Program-made: the position numbers and the translations under genes | Shown here: piece by piece, positions 36,988-45,961 of the stretch | Layout: every line of letters begins with the position of its first letter | Position numbering within the stretch: position 1 is the stretch's first letter | Notes under the pieces: model-generated | The model's database searches: none | What the model saw: only the letters and a program-made list of their open reading frames with translations | What the model was told of the DNA's origin: nothing | Assembly: GCA_951813515.1 (NCBI GenBank) | Contig: OX638346.1 | Coordinates: forward strand, 3,279,617 to 3,343,616 | DNA length: 64,000 bases | Reading direction: 5' to 3' | Source: an uncultured Pseudomonadales bacterium | Lineage (GTDB): Bacteria; Pseudomonadota; Gammaproteobacteria; Pseudomonadales; Azotimanducaceae

Positions 36988-38571
36988 GTGGTCACTCCTC
37001 TAACCAAAATTCCAACAAGGGACGTTTGCGAGCCGGCGGCCACCTTTGGCAGGCTAATGCATCATCGGATATTCACCCTGGAACCGGTGCGCATGCTCGC
37101 CATGCGAAACAAGCGGGTGGAGTTCAAGATGTTTCGATCAGTGGCCGGCGGAGGCAACGAAGGCGGCGACGAGATTCCGTGCGGGGACGTCATCGGTCGT
37201 GTCGAGGAGAGATTCCTGGCCGAGCAGGGGATCGAGGACTCGAAGTTCGCGAGACACATGCTGGCCTGCTCGCTGCACTATCCCTTCGAGATCTACCTGG
37301 CCCTGCTGTCCGAAGAGATTCGCTTCCTGAACAAGCATCAGGAAGAACTGCTGGGAGTTTCCGGATTGGACCTGCTGTTGGACGAGCACGGGCCTGTCCT
37401 GGAACAGATGAATGAGTTCAGAGATGCGATTCTGCATCCCGTTCCGGGCAAGTATGAGGACGGCGTTGCGTCATTTGTCGCAATGGGAGGGCCGGTGCAT
37501 CAATTGGTGGATTACATCCAATTTCAGGTGGACGATTGCATCGAACGAACGCGCTCGGTACTGCGCCTTGGGGTCGAATCGCTGTTGACCGAACTGCCCG
37601 ACGAGCAGGCCGCGTACTGTCGGTTCGCCAGTCTCGGAATGATGGACTGCTCGGAGGGCACTGAGACGCCTCATGGGCACTGCAGTCGGGCGGTCGCGAA
37701 GTCGCTCGAGGAGATACGGTCGATAACCAGTTTGATCTCATTGATCGAGAGGAATGGTGGACGGGTGTGGCAGCCGGACGTTCACGAGAGAACCGTTGCG
37801 GAACGGTTGGCCGGAGCGCTGGCTGACACTTTCCCTGTGCAGCCCCGCTTGCTCGATGACGAGGGATCGGCCGTTTCGCCGATGCAGGACGGCGTGGTGG
37901 TCGGTGCTCTGAGGGCAATGATGAAGGACGGCGCTCAGTGGGCGGTCGACCCAATTGGCCGGCGCGTCGCCGACGTCGTGGAAAACGCGGACGCCTATCA
38001 TGGGTTGCTGTTGCGATCCTTGGTGTTCTTCAACGAGTGCGCCGCGCTCATGGACAAGTACGGTCCAGACCCGCTCGTCTGGGAGCGCGGAGACAGGATC
38101 TTGGGGGCGGGGCTCATGCGCGTGGCGCACGCCACCCTGGTGCCGGTGTTTCAGGGTTACCTCGGCTGCCGGCGCGACCATTGGGAAATTCGCATAGCGG
38201 CACTCGAGGAGATTGTCGACGACGAAGCTCATTTGCACGCGGTCGTCGGGATAAGGAACGAGGTGTTCCACGCGGACAGCCCCCGCGTGGGACCGGATCA
38301 CGTGATGGGCGGCCTGGAAGACATGGAGTTCACCTCCCGCTTCATTACCGCATTGGCGGAGTTCGTGGGCGGCTTGTTGGCCCAGGGCAAGGGAGCGACG
38401 GTTGGTGGCGCGACAGCCGAGACGAGTGGCGGTCCTGGCGGCGCGGCGGCGTCTGAAGGCGGGGTGGCGAGCGCGGCTAGCCGATGCGATGCGAAGGTAG
38501 GACGTATGGCGGTCTGGAGGACCCGAGTCAGGCGATGGAGGCGAGTGTTAAGGAAGCCCCGTCCTGGCTGA
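36988..38571 (+). CDS. Protein with two HEPN-like RxxxxH motifs
   Basis: A 527-residue protein I do not recognise as a named family. Two separate helical regions each end in an RxxxxH motif of the HEPN ribonuclease fold: RDAILH at 145-150 (context MNEFRDAILHPVPG) and RNEVFH at 423-428 (context VVGIRNEVFHADSP). Both follow a hydrophobic helix and precede a further helix, as in HEPN domains. The C-terminal 60 residues are Gly/Ala-rich then Arg-rich. No signal peptide. The first codon is a GTG at 36988; ATGs at 37060 and 37093 are alternatives. HEPN proteins cut RNA in toxin-antitoxin and phage-defence systems, so an RNase role is plausible. No antitoxin is adjacent. Confidence 0.6.
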   Translation: MVTPLTKIPTRDVCEPAATFGRLMHHRIFTLEPVRMLAMRNKRVEFKMFRSVAGGGNEGGDEIPCGDVIGRVEERFLAEQGIEDSKFARHMLACSLHYPFEIYLALLSEEIRFLNKHQEELLGVSGLDLLLDEHGPVLEQMNEFRDAILHPVPGKYEDGVASFVAMGGPVHQLVDYIQFQVDDCIERTRSVLRLGVESLLTELPDEQAAYCRFASLGMMDCSEGTETPHGHCSRAVAKSLEEIRSITSLISLIERNGGRVWQPDVHERTVAERLAGALADTFPVQPRLLDDEGSAVSPMQDGVVVGALRAMMKDGAQWAVDPIGRRVADVVENADAYHGLLLRSLVFFNECAALMDKYGPDPLVWERGDRILGAGLMRVAHATLVPVFQGYLGCRRDHWEIRIAALEEIVDDEAHLHAVVGIRNEVFHADSPRVGPDHVMGGLEDMEFTSRFITALAEFVGGLLAQGKGATVGGATAETSGGPGGAAASEGGVASAASRCDAKVGRMAVWRTRVRRWRRVLRKPRPG

Positions 38572-38719
38572 CTTGGACCGAGCGAAGTTTCAATCGGGCG
38601 GCACCGTAGAAGGTAGTGGCGCTGGTTGCACTTAGAGGAGATGAAATCGGGGCGAGGCAGGCAAATTGGCGGAAGTGGACGCCTTGTGGCCGCTGATGCC
38701 GGGTGGAACAGTGCAAAGG

Positions 38720-39685
38720 CTATTGCCGACCCGACGACGCTTCGCCGCACAGGAGCAGGGCGCTTTCTCCGTTATGCCTGACGCACACGCCGCGCAACGG
38801 CGCTCCGCTTGGCAGCGTGCCGAGAATGGTGCGACCGAGCAAGGACTGCAGGCGATCTGCACCAGGCAGGTGGACGGGCACGGCTGTCAGCGTCGCGAAA
38901 GTCTGGAAGGGCCAATACGCGACGATCCTTAGACGAGCCTCGTCGCCGCCGTAGTCTCCGATGTACCGGTCCCTTAAAGGCGCATGTTCGGTGCCGTTCC
39001 AATCCAGCGGTAGGAACACGTGGTGGTCGCGTATCCGAACAATCCAGCATGGATGCGGGTCAGCGACAAGCATGATGTGGGCATCCAGGGGCACGGGGTC
39101 GTTAGGTGCAGCCGTCACATAGCTGCCGACAGACGCACTGGCGTGGCGGAAGGGATCGCGAACGAGTTGCCTGACCGGTAGCAGCGCCGTGCCTCTGATG
39201 TAGTCGTACCCGGTTGCTCGTCCGAACAGCGAGAATATGGCCAGGTAGGCAGACTTGAGTGCAGACGCCGCGACCAGATTCGGATCGGCTACCGGAATCT
39301 GCATGGTGAACTCGCCAGCGGGCGATGTTTCGAGTCGCTCAATGTCTCTAGCTGTAAATCCGCGGAACGGTGGAGTCAGGGGTTTGCCTTGCGGCGACAG
39401 GATGAACGTGTCTTTTTTTCCCATGATGTCGATTGTCACGGGGAACCGGGTCCTGGTACTCATGGCCACGATTCGGTCTATATGACCGCCGGAGGCCGCA
39501 TTGCATTGCTTGCAAGTGAGGCATCTCGCCCTGCCGCCGAGCGACTTGGGCGGCACATGCTCCAATGTAACCGTTCTGCCGGCCCCCGCCTGTTCTCTGG
39601 TGAATGCCGTGAAGCACAGCGGACAGGCGACGTTGCCGCGGTCCCATAGCTGCAGCCGATGCGATCTGCCCGTCTTTCTGGACAT
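38720..39685 (-). CDS. HNH-endonuclease-like protein
   Basis: A 321-residue protein. The N-terminal 75 residues show a zinc-bound HNH fold: CPLC (Cys21-Cys24), TLEHVPPKSLGG with the catalytic His, and CLTCKQCNAASGG, so two CxxC pairs frame the His. The remaining 240 residues (SAYLAIFSLFGRATGYDYIRG, VFLPLDWNGTEHAPLRDRY) are not recognised and may recognise the target. HNH proteins of this kind include stand-alone phage-defence nucleases. It is convergent with the double-HEPN gene, the two stops 149 bp apart. Confidence 0.75.
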   Translation of the reverse strand: MSRKTGRSHRLQLWDRGNVACPLCFTAFTREQAGAGRTVTLEHVPPKSLGGRARCLTCKQCNAASGGHIDRIVAMSTRTRFPVTIDIMGKKDTFILSPQGKPLTPPFRGFTARDIERLETSPAGEFTMQIPVADPNLVAASALKSAYLAIFSLFGRATGYDYIRGTALLPVRQLVRDPFRHASASVGSYVTAAPNDPVPLDAHIMLVADPHPCWIVRIRDHHVFLPLDWNGTEHAPLRDRYIGDYGGDEARLRIVAYWPFQTFATLTAVPVHLPGADRLQSLLGRTILGTLPSGAPLRGVCVRHNGESALLLCGEASSGRQ

Positions 39686-40711
39686 GCGGGACAGACGCCG
39701 GAGGGCTGACCAGTGGGCCTACCAGGCCCGTTGAGTTGGGGCAATGAAGCGCGCCAGCTCCGGGGCTGCGACCCGCCGTGTGTGGCTGTCGGCGCAGTGG
39801 ATTTCGCGAGAGGGCTCCGGCGTCTGCAACTGGCGGCATGACGCCAACGTCCATGTAGCGAGGAGATTCGTCGCAAGTTCGATATGGCTCACACGAAAGC
39901 AAGCGGGGGGCTGTAAGGGCCGGTGCGAGGCGTGGAACGCCAGGGTCGCATCGACTTGCGAGAGCAGCGTGTTTTGGAGTATCCGGAGGCGCATGAGCGC
40001 ATTGTACTGAACCGTGCGGAGAGGGAGCGCCACCGGTTGTGGGCTGGCGCGATCCCTTGGCTTCCAGATGTGGTGCTGCGGCGACGGGCCTTGGTCGAAG
40101 GAGGCTTGTCGACATGATGAGGAGTCGGTATCGGTTACTCTCATGGTTTCAGTTCCGGAAGCGGGTACGAAAAAGCTGCGTCGGGAGTCGGTTGGGCGTG
40201 CGAAAAATGGGCTCGCGTACGGGGCCCTTATGTTGGTGGATCGAGTCCTCAGGTCCTGGCGACGTACCGGTAAGCCCATTGATCTTCATTGACCGCCGGA
40301 ACGATTGGATGATCTGCAACCGGGCGTCGTCCGGATCCACACCGGCCCTCAAGGCGCGTCCTGCAGCAACGTGGTCCCGTTCCCGAAGCGGTAGCCTGGG
40401 GGGATTGATGGCGCCCGGGACGTGGTGCCGGCGGGCAGCCCAGGGCGCGTCAATCCGGATTAGGTGGAAGCAACAGTGGGCTGCGGGAACGGCTTTCTGC
40501 CGTGGTCACCGTCTGCACTTTCGTGAAGCGGATCAATCGTGCTGGCTGCACGGCAGGGATGCGATGGCCGGAGGTGATGCTGCGCAGGGACCTCTTCCAA
40601 ATCGCGCGGCTTGGTTTGGCACCGATAGCGTCGCCGACTACAACTGACGCCAATAACTCAGCTGCGAGCCTCGAAATCGCGACCTGGGGCGTCCGGTTCC
40701 GGCTCGCTGAG
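39686..40711. other. One kilobase without a supported gene
   Basis: Open frames up to 200 codons occur on both strands, but none has a recognisable domain, consistent codon use or a start with a ribosome site. Probably decayed mobile DNA. Confidence 0.4.
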
Positions 40712-41545
40712 TCAGGCGCCACCGAGCTGCTCCAAAGAGTCCAGTTGGCTCAGCATTTCGATCAGTATGGTCGATTTGTGGCAGTACGACAGACCTACGT
40801 GCATGGAAGACGCAATCGTCGTGTCCTCCCTGTTCTGGATGTGGCCACACATAACCCCGATAACACGGGCGCTTCGAAAGCCTGGGCCTCCCGCGAACAT
40901 GCTGTCGTCGATCTGTAGGCCGAAGGCGTTCGCGAAGACTGGCGAACCGGAGCTCCCGGAGAATGAGAAGGCTTCAAGCAGCAGAGCGCTTTTCCTGTCA
41001 ACGATGTCGCTGGAATAGTCGTCAGAGGGATCGCTGGAAACGATCCCGGTTCTGAGGATCGGTTTCTCCGTGGTTCTGTCCCTCCACGCTTGAAACGAGG
41101 CGAAAGAGACCTGTGCTCCCCACGGGAGGGTTTCGAAGAACGATTGGTCGGCGAACAAGTGCCGGGAAGCAGGCAAGGAGATTGGCGTCGCCGCGTCAGG
41201 TAGTTCCTGTGCCCCAGGGATCAGGATGGCGATGTCTACGCCGTAGCTCGCGTGCACCCTGAGGTCGATGTCGCACTCCAAGTCGACGACGACGCCTCGA
41301 CTGCGCGGGACTGCGCTGTGTGAAGAGACAGTCAGGCGCGATAGCCGATAGCCTTGCGGAAGGTACTTCTCGTCCCTGTACGCCATATCTACGACATGCC
41401 TGTTCGTGACGAACAGGCAATAGCCAGCTTGATTGGCTACCCAGAAGCCGGAGCCGGAGTAACTCTTCGTTTCGGCCCCGTTGTCGAATTGGACGTCAAC
41501 ACGATTCGTGGCCTCAAGCCATTGCGTGGGTATTGGATGGTACAT
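40712..41545 (-). CDS. Cytoplasmic trypsin-like serine protease
   Basis: A 277-residue protein with the chymotrypsin-fold triad: His50 in LFVTNRHVVDM, Asp104 in YGVDIAILIPG and Ser199 in FSGSSGSPVF (GxSGxP form). No signal peptide or transmembrane helix is present, which is unusual for this fold in bacteria and recalls trypsin-like effector domains of immune proteins that are activated inside the cell. No sensor domain is fused. The start at 41545 (MYHPIPTQW) is preferred to a GTG 18 bp upstream. It lies alone among accessory genes. Confidence 0.82.
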   Translation of the reverse strand: MYHPIPTQWLEATNRVDVQFDNGAETKSYSGSGFWVANQAGYCLFVTNRHVVDMAYRDEKYLPQGYRLSRLTVSSHSAVPRSRGVVVDLECDIDLRVHASYGVDIAILIPGAQELPDAATPISLPASRHLFADQSFFETLPWGAQVSFASFQAWRDRTTEKPILRTGIVSSDPSDDYSSDIVDRKSALLLEAFSFSGSSGSPVFANAFGLQIDDSMFAGGPGFRSARVIGVMCGHIQNREDTTIASSMHVGLSYCHKSTILIEMLSQLDSLEQLGGA

Positions 41546-41880
41546 GCGCGTTCTATCGTACACCGCGTCTGAAGCGCCCGGAGGCGCGGCGCCGAGAAAA
41601 GGCGCTGGGCGGCGGTGGCGGCCTCGGGGGAGAAGGCGCGGGGAACGGCCGCAGGATGCGGAAAAACTATGCGAATCTTGGCGTCACGGGGAAGCGGAGC
41701 GCGCCAGGCGCCAGCGATCCTGACCCGCATGGGCCGCGTCAGCGGGCTCGGTTCGCCGCAGGTGGGACCCGGCGGAGAACCTTGGGCTCGAATTGGAAGC
41801 GGCGAATAGAGCGCGGTGCCGATAGGCGGGCGCCTCGCAGAGGTTGAGCTTGGCGGCTCGGCCCAGCGGCCAAGCCCTTG
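41546..41880. other. Intergenic stretch, nothing recognised
   Basis: GC-rich sequence between the trypsin-like gene and a frameshifted gene on the same strand. No gene or RNA could be supported. Confidence 0.4.
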
Positions 41881-42260
41881 TCAGGGCAGGGCAAGACGGA
41901 AGATCAAAATGTTCGCCTGGCCGAGCGACGAGGAAACGGTGTCTCGGCCGTTGCGGTACTCAAGACACCCGAGGAACCGGCCGTTGAGAAACCGGCCTTC
42001 GATGCCGGTCAGCGTGCGGTTGCAGATACGCTGCGAGAGCTGGTTGGCGAAATACTCGGCCACGGAGTCGTGGCGCCCGGTGTCCTTGCCGCCGAAGCGG
42101 CTGGACGAAGGGATCCCACTGGCTGGAAGCGTTGATCGAAGGGAATGGCGACTTGGTAGGCGCTGAGGAAGGGCCGCCCGAGGTGGCGCCCGTCGTCGGG
42201 AACCGACGCCAGGATTTTCGCGAATGCGCGTCTCGATCGAGTGGTCTTGCCAATGGGCAT
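41881..42260 (-). pseudogene. Conserved hypothetical gene broken by one frameshift
   Basis: From an ATG at 42260 the frame reads MPIGKTTRSRRAFAKILASV, then GRPFLSAYQVAIPFDQRF. Near 42127 it must shift by one base to continue GGKDTGRHDSVAEYFANQLS, QRICNRTLTGIEGRFLNGRF and SSSLGQANILIFRLALP with a stop at 41881. The joined 125-residue product resembles a conserved small-protein family (AYQ.AI.F, GGKGTG..NS.AQY.A..LS) that I have seen only as hypothetical proteins. A frameshift by mutation or sequencing error are both possible. Confidence 0.6.
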
Positions 42261-42351
42261 GCGGAACTCAGCGGGGCGATCAGCGTCGGACGCGCTGTGG
42301 GCGCGAGGGTGTCAGGAAGCGCCCGGCGGCGTCTCTCAAGCTTTTCACTTT

Positions 42352-42371
42352 TGTGGTACAAACTGTGGTAC
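42352..42371. repeat. Directly repeated TGTGGTAC boxes by the island end
   Basis: TGTGGTAC occurs twice, 12 bp centre to centre (42352-42359 and 42364-42371), about 35 bp outside the attachment repeat. Paired short boxes next to attachment sites often bind integrase arm or excisionase proteins; that role is inference. Confidence 0.5.
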
Positions 42372-42404
42372 GAGTCTTATAACATATTGTTTTTACAGGG
42401 AAAT

Positions 42405-42418
42405 TGGCGGAGAGGGAG
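42405..42418. other. Left attachment-site repeat of the genomic island
   Basis: TGGCGGAGAGGGAG, identical to the last 14 nt of tRNA-Ser(GGA) at 58954-58967 including the encoded CCA. The integrase gene begins 153 bp to the right. Together the two copies define a 16.6-kb element. Confidence 0.85.
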
Positions 42419-42570
42419 ACCGCCAGAACCCCGATTTCGACCGCCTCCCAAGATCTCACTAGGTTACCTTAACAGTCTGATAAATATAAGTTTTACGTTT
42501 CTTGACGTATCTTTGCGACGCGCGCATACTTCCCATAATTGTGATAGCGGAAGTGATAGCACCACGTCCT

Positions 42571-43740
42571 ATGAAACGCCCCAAGCGACTCTCCGCCACC
42601 TTCGTCAACACCGTCAACGTTCCCGGTCGATACGGCGATGGACGTGGCGGACACGGCCTGAGCCTTCTTGTGAAGCCAGCCTCCACCGGCGGCTTCTCCA
42701 AGTCCTGGGCGCAGAGGATACGCCTCGACGGCAAGGCCGCCAATGTGGGTCTCGGCAACTACCCGGTGGTCACGCTCGCCCGCGCACGGCAGAAGGCGCT
42801 CGCCAACGCACGGATCGTCTCCGAGGGCCGCGACCCGCGAGACCGGTCCGGCCGCGCGCCAACCTTCGAGCAGGCCGTCGACAAGGTCATCGGGATCCAC
42901 GCGGAGAACTGGAAGGACGGCGGCAAGTCCGCCGCCCAGTGGCGCGCGAGCCTGCGGGATTATGCCGTGCCGAAGATCGGCGCCAAGCGCGTGGACCGCA
43001 TCAGCACCGCCGACGTCATGGAGGTTCTCCTGCCCATCTGGTCCACGAAGCGGGAGACCGCTAGGCGCGTCCGGCAGCGCATCGGGGCGGTCATGAAGTG
43101 GGCCGTCGCCCAAGGCTACCGCGAGGACAACCCGGCCGGCGACGCGATCTCCGCCGCGCTGCCCAAGAACAGCGTACGACGCCAACACCAGAAGGCGCTG
43201 CCGTACGCGCAGGTCGCCGAAGCGCTCGGGCGGGTGCGCGCGTCGAAGGCGCACCGGGCCACGGCTCTCGCCTTCGAGTTCCTGGTGCTGACCGCCTGCC
43301 GATCGGGCGAAGTCCGCGGGGCGCGGTGGGACGAGGTAGACGACGATGCGGCCACCTGGACGGTCCCGCCGGAGCGTATGAAGACCAAGCTGGAACACCG
43401 GGTGCCCGTCTCCGGCCGCGCGGTCGCCGTCCTCGATGAAGCGCGCGACCTCGCCGACAAGAGCGGGCTCGTGTTCCCTTCACCGACCGGCCGCGTCCTG
43501 AGCGACAGCACCCTCTCCAAGCTACTGCGCGAACTCGGCATCGGCGCCGTTCCGCACGGCTTCCGGTCCAGTTTCAGGGACTGGGCAGCGGAGAGGACTG
43601 ACGTGCCGCGTGACGTGTGCGAACTCGCCTTGGCGCATGTCAACAGCGACCGCGTGGAGGCCGCCTACCGCCGCAGCGACCTGTTCGAGAAGCGCCGCGA
43701 TCTCATGGCCGCCTGGGCGGCCTACGTCACCGAAACCTAG
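42571..43740 (+). CDS. P4-type tyrosine integrase
   Basis: A 389-residue phage integrase. N-terminal DUF4102-like arm-binding region (GGHGLSLLVKP, GLGNYPVVTLARARQKAL), core-binding region 95-195, and catalytic domain with Arg244 (LTACRSGEVRG), Lys in MKTKLEHRVPVS, His329-x-x-Arg332 (PHGFRSSFRDW), His356 (LALAHVNSD) and nucleophile Tyr366 (RVEAAYRRSD). All are intact. Members of this family insert islands at tRNA 3' ends, which matches the tRNA-Ser repeats here. The ATG at 42571 is chosen because the upstream extension has no homology. It reads inward from the island's left end. Confidence 0.95.
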   Translation: MKRPKRLSATFVNTVNVPGRYGDGRGGHGLSLLVKPASTGGFSKSWAQRIRLDGKAANVGLGNYPVVTLARARQKALANARIVSEGRDPRDRSGRAPTFEQAVDKVIGIHAENWKDGGKSAAQWRASLRDYAVPKIGAKRVDRISTADVMEVLLPIWSTKRETARRVRQRIGAVMKWAVAQGYREDNPAGDAISAALPKNSVRRQHQKALPYAQVAEALGRVRASKAHRATALAFEFLVLTACRSGEVRGARWDEVDDDAATWTVPPERMKTKLEHRVPVSGRAVAVLDEARDLADKSGLVFPSPTGRVLSDSTLSKLLRELGIGAVPHGFRSSFRDWAAERTDVPRDVCELALAHVNSDRVEAAYRRSDLFEKRRDLMAAWAAYVTET

Positions 43741-43779
43741 ACGGGTCGCGACGACGGTCACAGGCGGGGAACCGCCGTG

Positions 43780-44916
43780 TCAGAGTTCGCGCAACGCAAC
43801 GATCACGCCACGAAGCCTCTCGACTAGGTCGTCCTGATGCCGAACGGCGGCTTCGTGCCTGACCGCCCATGCCTTGACACCCTTGCTTGACGCGTCCTCG
43901 ACGAGCGTGTCCGCCGCGAAGCGCCCGGTCCACGACTCGAGCACGGCCCGCAGTTCGTCCGGAAGATCCTCTACATCGAGCACGGACGTTCCGAACGAGA
44001 AGTCCCGCGTCCTCATCCACCCCTTGCCCGGCTCCGAGTAGAGCCACGCGACGCTGACCGGCTGCGGCCACAGCGAACACCTCACGCGCACGCTCAGCCC
44101 AAACGAGCCGCCATAGGAGATTTCCCCGCCAGACCCCGCAGCGGCATCCAGGAGCCGCTCCGCAACGCCCCTGACGTCTTTGTCCACAAACCCGTCCAGG
44201 AACGAGTCGCGCGACAGGCGCCGAGCCGAACGGCTGCGGCCTGCCGAGGCCGCTGTCCTGCCGATGACGCGGGGCACGACCGTCTGTACGGACTCTCCGC
44301 GAAAGCGTTTGATTTCGACCGCTAGGACCTCGATGTCCGGCATCTGCGCGTTGAGGAATGTCGCCACCCGCACCAACGGATCGGGTATCGCGTCCGCAAC
44401 GAACAGCAGCCGCAGGCGCCGCGCCGCCAGATTCGTGGACACGTCCTCCCAGAAGGCGTCCGCGGCGGGCTCGCCTTCCGTCCCCAGCAATGCCGCAAGC
44501 TCGTCGCCTGGATCTCGGCCATCCTCGTTCGCGCCGCGCTCGAACGCCTCGCGCAACTCCTCCGCGGTCCAGGTCTCTGCCGCGTGCGCCGCGTACTCGA
44601 GCATCTGTCCGACGATCGTCCGTCTCACTTCAGGGTTCGACCCACGCTTGACCTCGACGAGCGTCGGCACGGCGTCCTGATCGACGATCAGGTGATCCAC
44701 AGACCACAGTGCGCCGCCGCCGGCAGCGGCCGCAATGCCCTTTTCCCTCTTGATGAGTATCCAGCGGCGCGCGTCCCCAGGTCGAATCTGCTCCCCGTCC
44801 AGCAGTTCCGGGTGATCCGCGATCAGCGCCTGCAGTTCGTCCTCGGTGGCGAAAGCCGTCTCTTCCAGAGCCTCAAGAGCACGCTCCCCGGTCCATGTGT
44901 AGATGCGCTCAGGCAC
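43780..44916 (-). CDS. PD-(D/E)XK nuclease-like protein of unknown role
   Basis: A 379-residue protein convergent with the integrase. Residues near 65-110 carry a nuclease-like core: SVDHLIVDQDAVPTLVEVKR has the Asp and the Glu-x-Lys (EVK) of the PD-(D/E)XK fold, followed by the helix IVGQMLEYAAHAAETW. The N-terminus (YTWTGERALEALEETAFA) and the C-terminal 200 residues are found together in proteins usually annotated as hypothetical. A GTG at 44916 (VPERIYTW) is the likely start; an upstream ATG at 45024 adds 36 Arg-rich residues without similarity. Role in the island unknown, possibly DNA cleavage. Confidence 0.7.
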   Translation of the reverse strand: MPERIYTWTGERALEALEETAFATEDELQALIADHPELLDGEQIRPGDARRWILIKREKGIAAAAGGGALWSVDHLIVDQDAVPTLVEVKRGSNPEVRRTIVGQMLEYAAHAAETWTAEELREAFERGANEDGRDPGDELAALLGTEGEPAADAFWEDVSTNLAARRLRLLFVADAIPDPLVRVATFLNAQMPDIEVLAVEIKRFRGESVQTVVPRVIGRTAASAGRSRSARRLSRDSFLDGFVDKDVRGVAERLLDAAAGSGGEISYGGSFGLSVRVRCSLWPQPVSVAWLYSEPGKGWMRTRDFSFGTSVLDVEDLPDELRAVLESWTGRFAADTLVEDASSKGVKAWAVRHEAAVRHQDDLVERLRGVIVALREL

Positions 44917-44997
44917 TTCGTCACGTTTCGTTCGTCGATCCGGACGGCAGCATACGTTACGCCCACGTCCGTCGGAACCCCAGCGTGCCGCCCGTGC

Positions 44998-45145
44998 TCG
45001 ACCGGTCAACCGGTCGGTTCGCATTGCGCCCCAGCCTCGTCGGCGCGGGTGACCGGCCTACTGACTAGCGGCCGCGTGCCCAAGCACCGACGCATTCCGC
45101 TCTGCAAACCCTGGAACAGGTAGAACCACATGGACCTCCAAGTCC
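44998..45145 (+). repeat. Truncated duplicate of a gene's upstream region (copy 1)
   Basis: Matches 49319-49475 over about 150 bp with gaps: ccggtcaacc near the start, gtgaccggcct, ccaagcaccgacgca and the terminal atggacct. In copy 2 the ATG opens a real gene; here the same ATG (45129) is followed within 15 bp by unrelated sequence and the stop of the hypothetical gene at 45172. The four-gene cassette lies exactly between the two copies. Confidence 0.7.
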
Positions 45146-45171
45146 AAAGCGTCAAACTGTGGCCTTCCTAG

Positions 45172-45846
45172 CTATCCATTTCGCAGCAGTTCGTCCAAGA
45201 CGGCTTTCGCCCCGAAACCCAGAACCCCGCCAATCAATCCTATGAAGGCCCTTTTTCCCAGTTCGGCCTTATGCCGGCGGAAGGTCGACGACCATGTCTC
45301 GACTAGGTCCAGGCTTCCCTCGTAGATCTTCTTCTCCGGACCGGGAGCCCCTGTGGCGTCTCGAACCCTGTGCATCTTCTTGTGGAAGGCACTCTCCACC
45401 ACGATCATCTCGTACTCGTCCGAGGCGATGCCGGGCAGGCCCGGATCCACGACAGCCACGGGTTGCCCCTTGTAGGCGCGGAACCACGCTGCCTCATGCT
45501 CCCTCGCTCCCACATCCACCGTCATATGCGCCTTGGCCCGCCACCCTTTCATACTCATGAGGCTTATCTCGTAGAGTTTGTGCTGCCCCGCCAACACACC
45601 TTCTGGCGCGTACGCCATCAAAATCCTGAGCCCCAATTTTCCGTGCTGCGCCGCGTCATACCGCCGGTCCTCCGTGGAGGCGAGGGCTTGCCGGGGCATC
45701 ACCATCCGACCGTCGGCGTCGCGCTCTTCCACCTTGACCCACCCAAGCGTCGCTTCGTCCGCGGTACGTTCGTCAGGGGGCCGCTTGAAACCTCCCCAGT
45801 TCTGCTCGGTATCGCGTTCGTTCAGGCGTGGCAGTCTCTTCTGCAT
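45172..45846 (-). CDS. Hypothetical protein with C-terminal membrane helix
   Basis: A 224-residue protein, fourth in the cassette. Residues 1-50 are charged (NERDTEQNWGGFKRPPDERT), the middle is beta-rich (HKLYEISLMSMKGWRAKAHM, EYEMIVVESAFHKKMHRV), and the C-terminus ends in a Gly-rich hydrophobic helix (RAFIGLIGGVLGFGAKAVLD). Tail-anchoring in the inner membrane is likely. GAGG lies 5 nt before the ATG. No family recognised. It is separated by 115 bp from the TerB-like gene upstream. Confidence 0.65.
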   Translation of the reverse strand: MQKRLPRLNERDTEQNWGGFKRPPDERTADEATLGWVKVEERDADGRMVMPRQALASTEDRRYDAAQHGKLGLRILMAYAPEGVLAGQHKLYEISLMSMKGWRAKAHMTVDVGAREHEAAWFRAYKGQPVAVVDPGLPGIASDEYEMIVVESAFHKKMHRVRDATGAPGPEKKIYEGSLDLVETWSSTFRRHKAELGKRAFIGLIGGVLGFGAKAVLDELLRNG

Positions 45847-45961
45847 GGTTACCTCGAATCATCCGGGCCCAAAACTCGTCAATGGGGTCAATCCTCTAGG
45901 AGATCACATCGCTGCGCGCTCCTTGGAACGCCGTCCCTGGCGCCAGAGCAGCCTTAGCAGG

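Noticed and set aside
39719..40279. 186-codon minus-strand frame in the gene-poor stretch
   Set aside because: No domain, no ribosome site, composition unlike neighbouring proteins.
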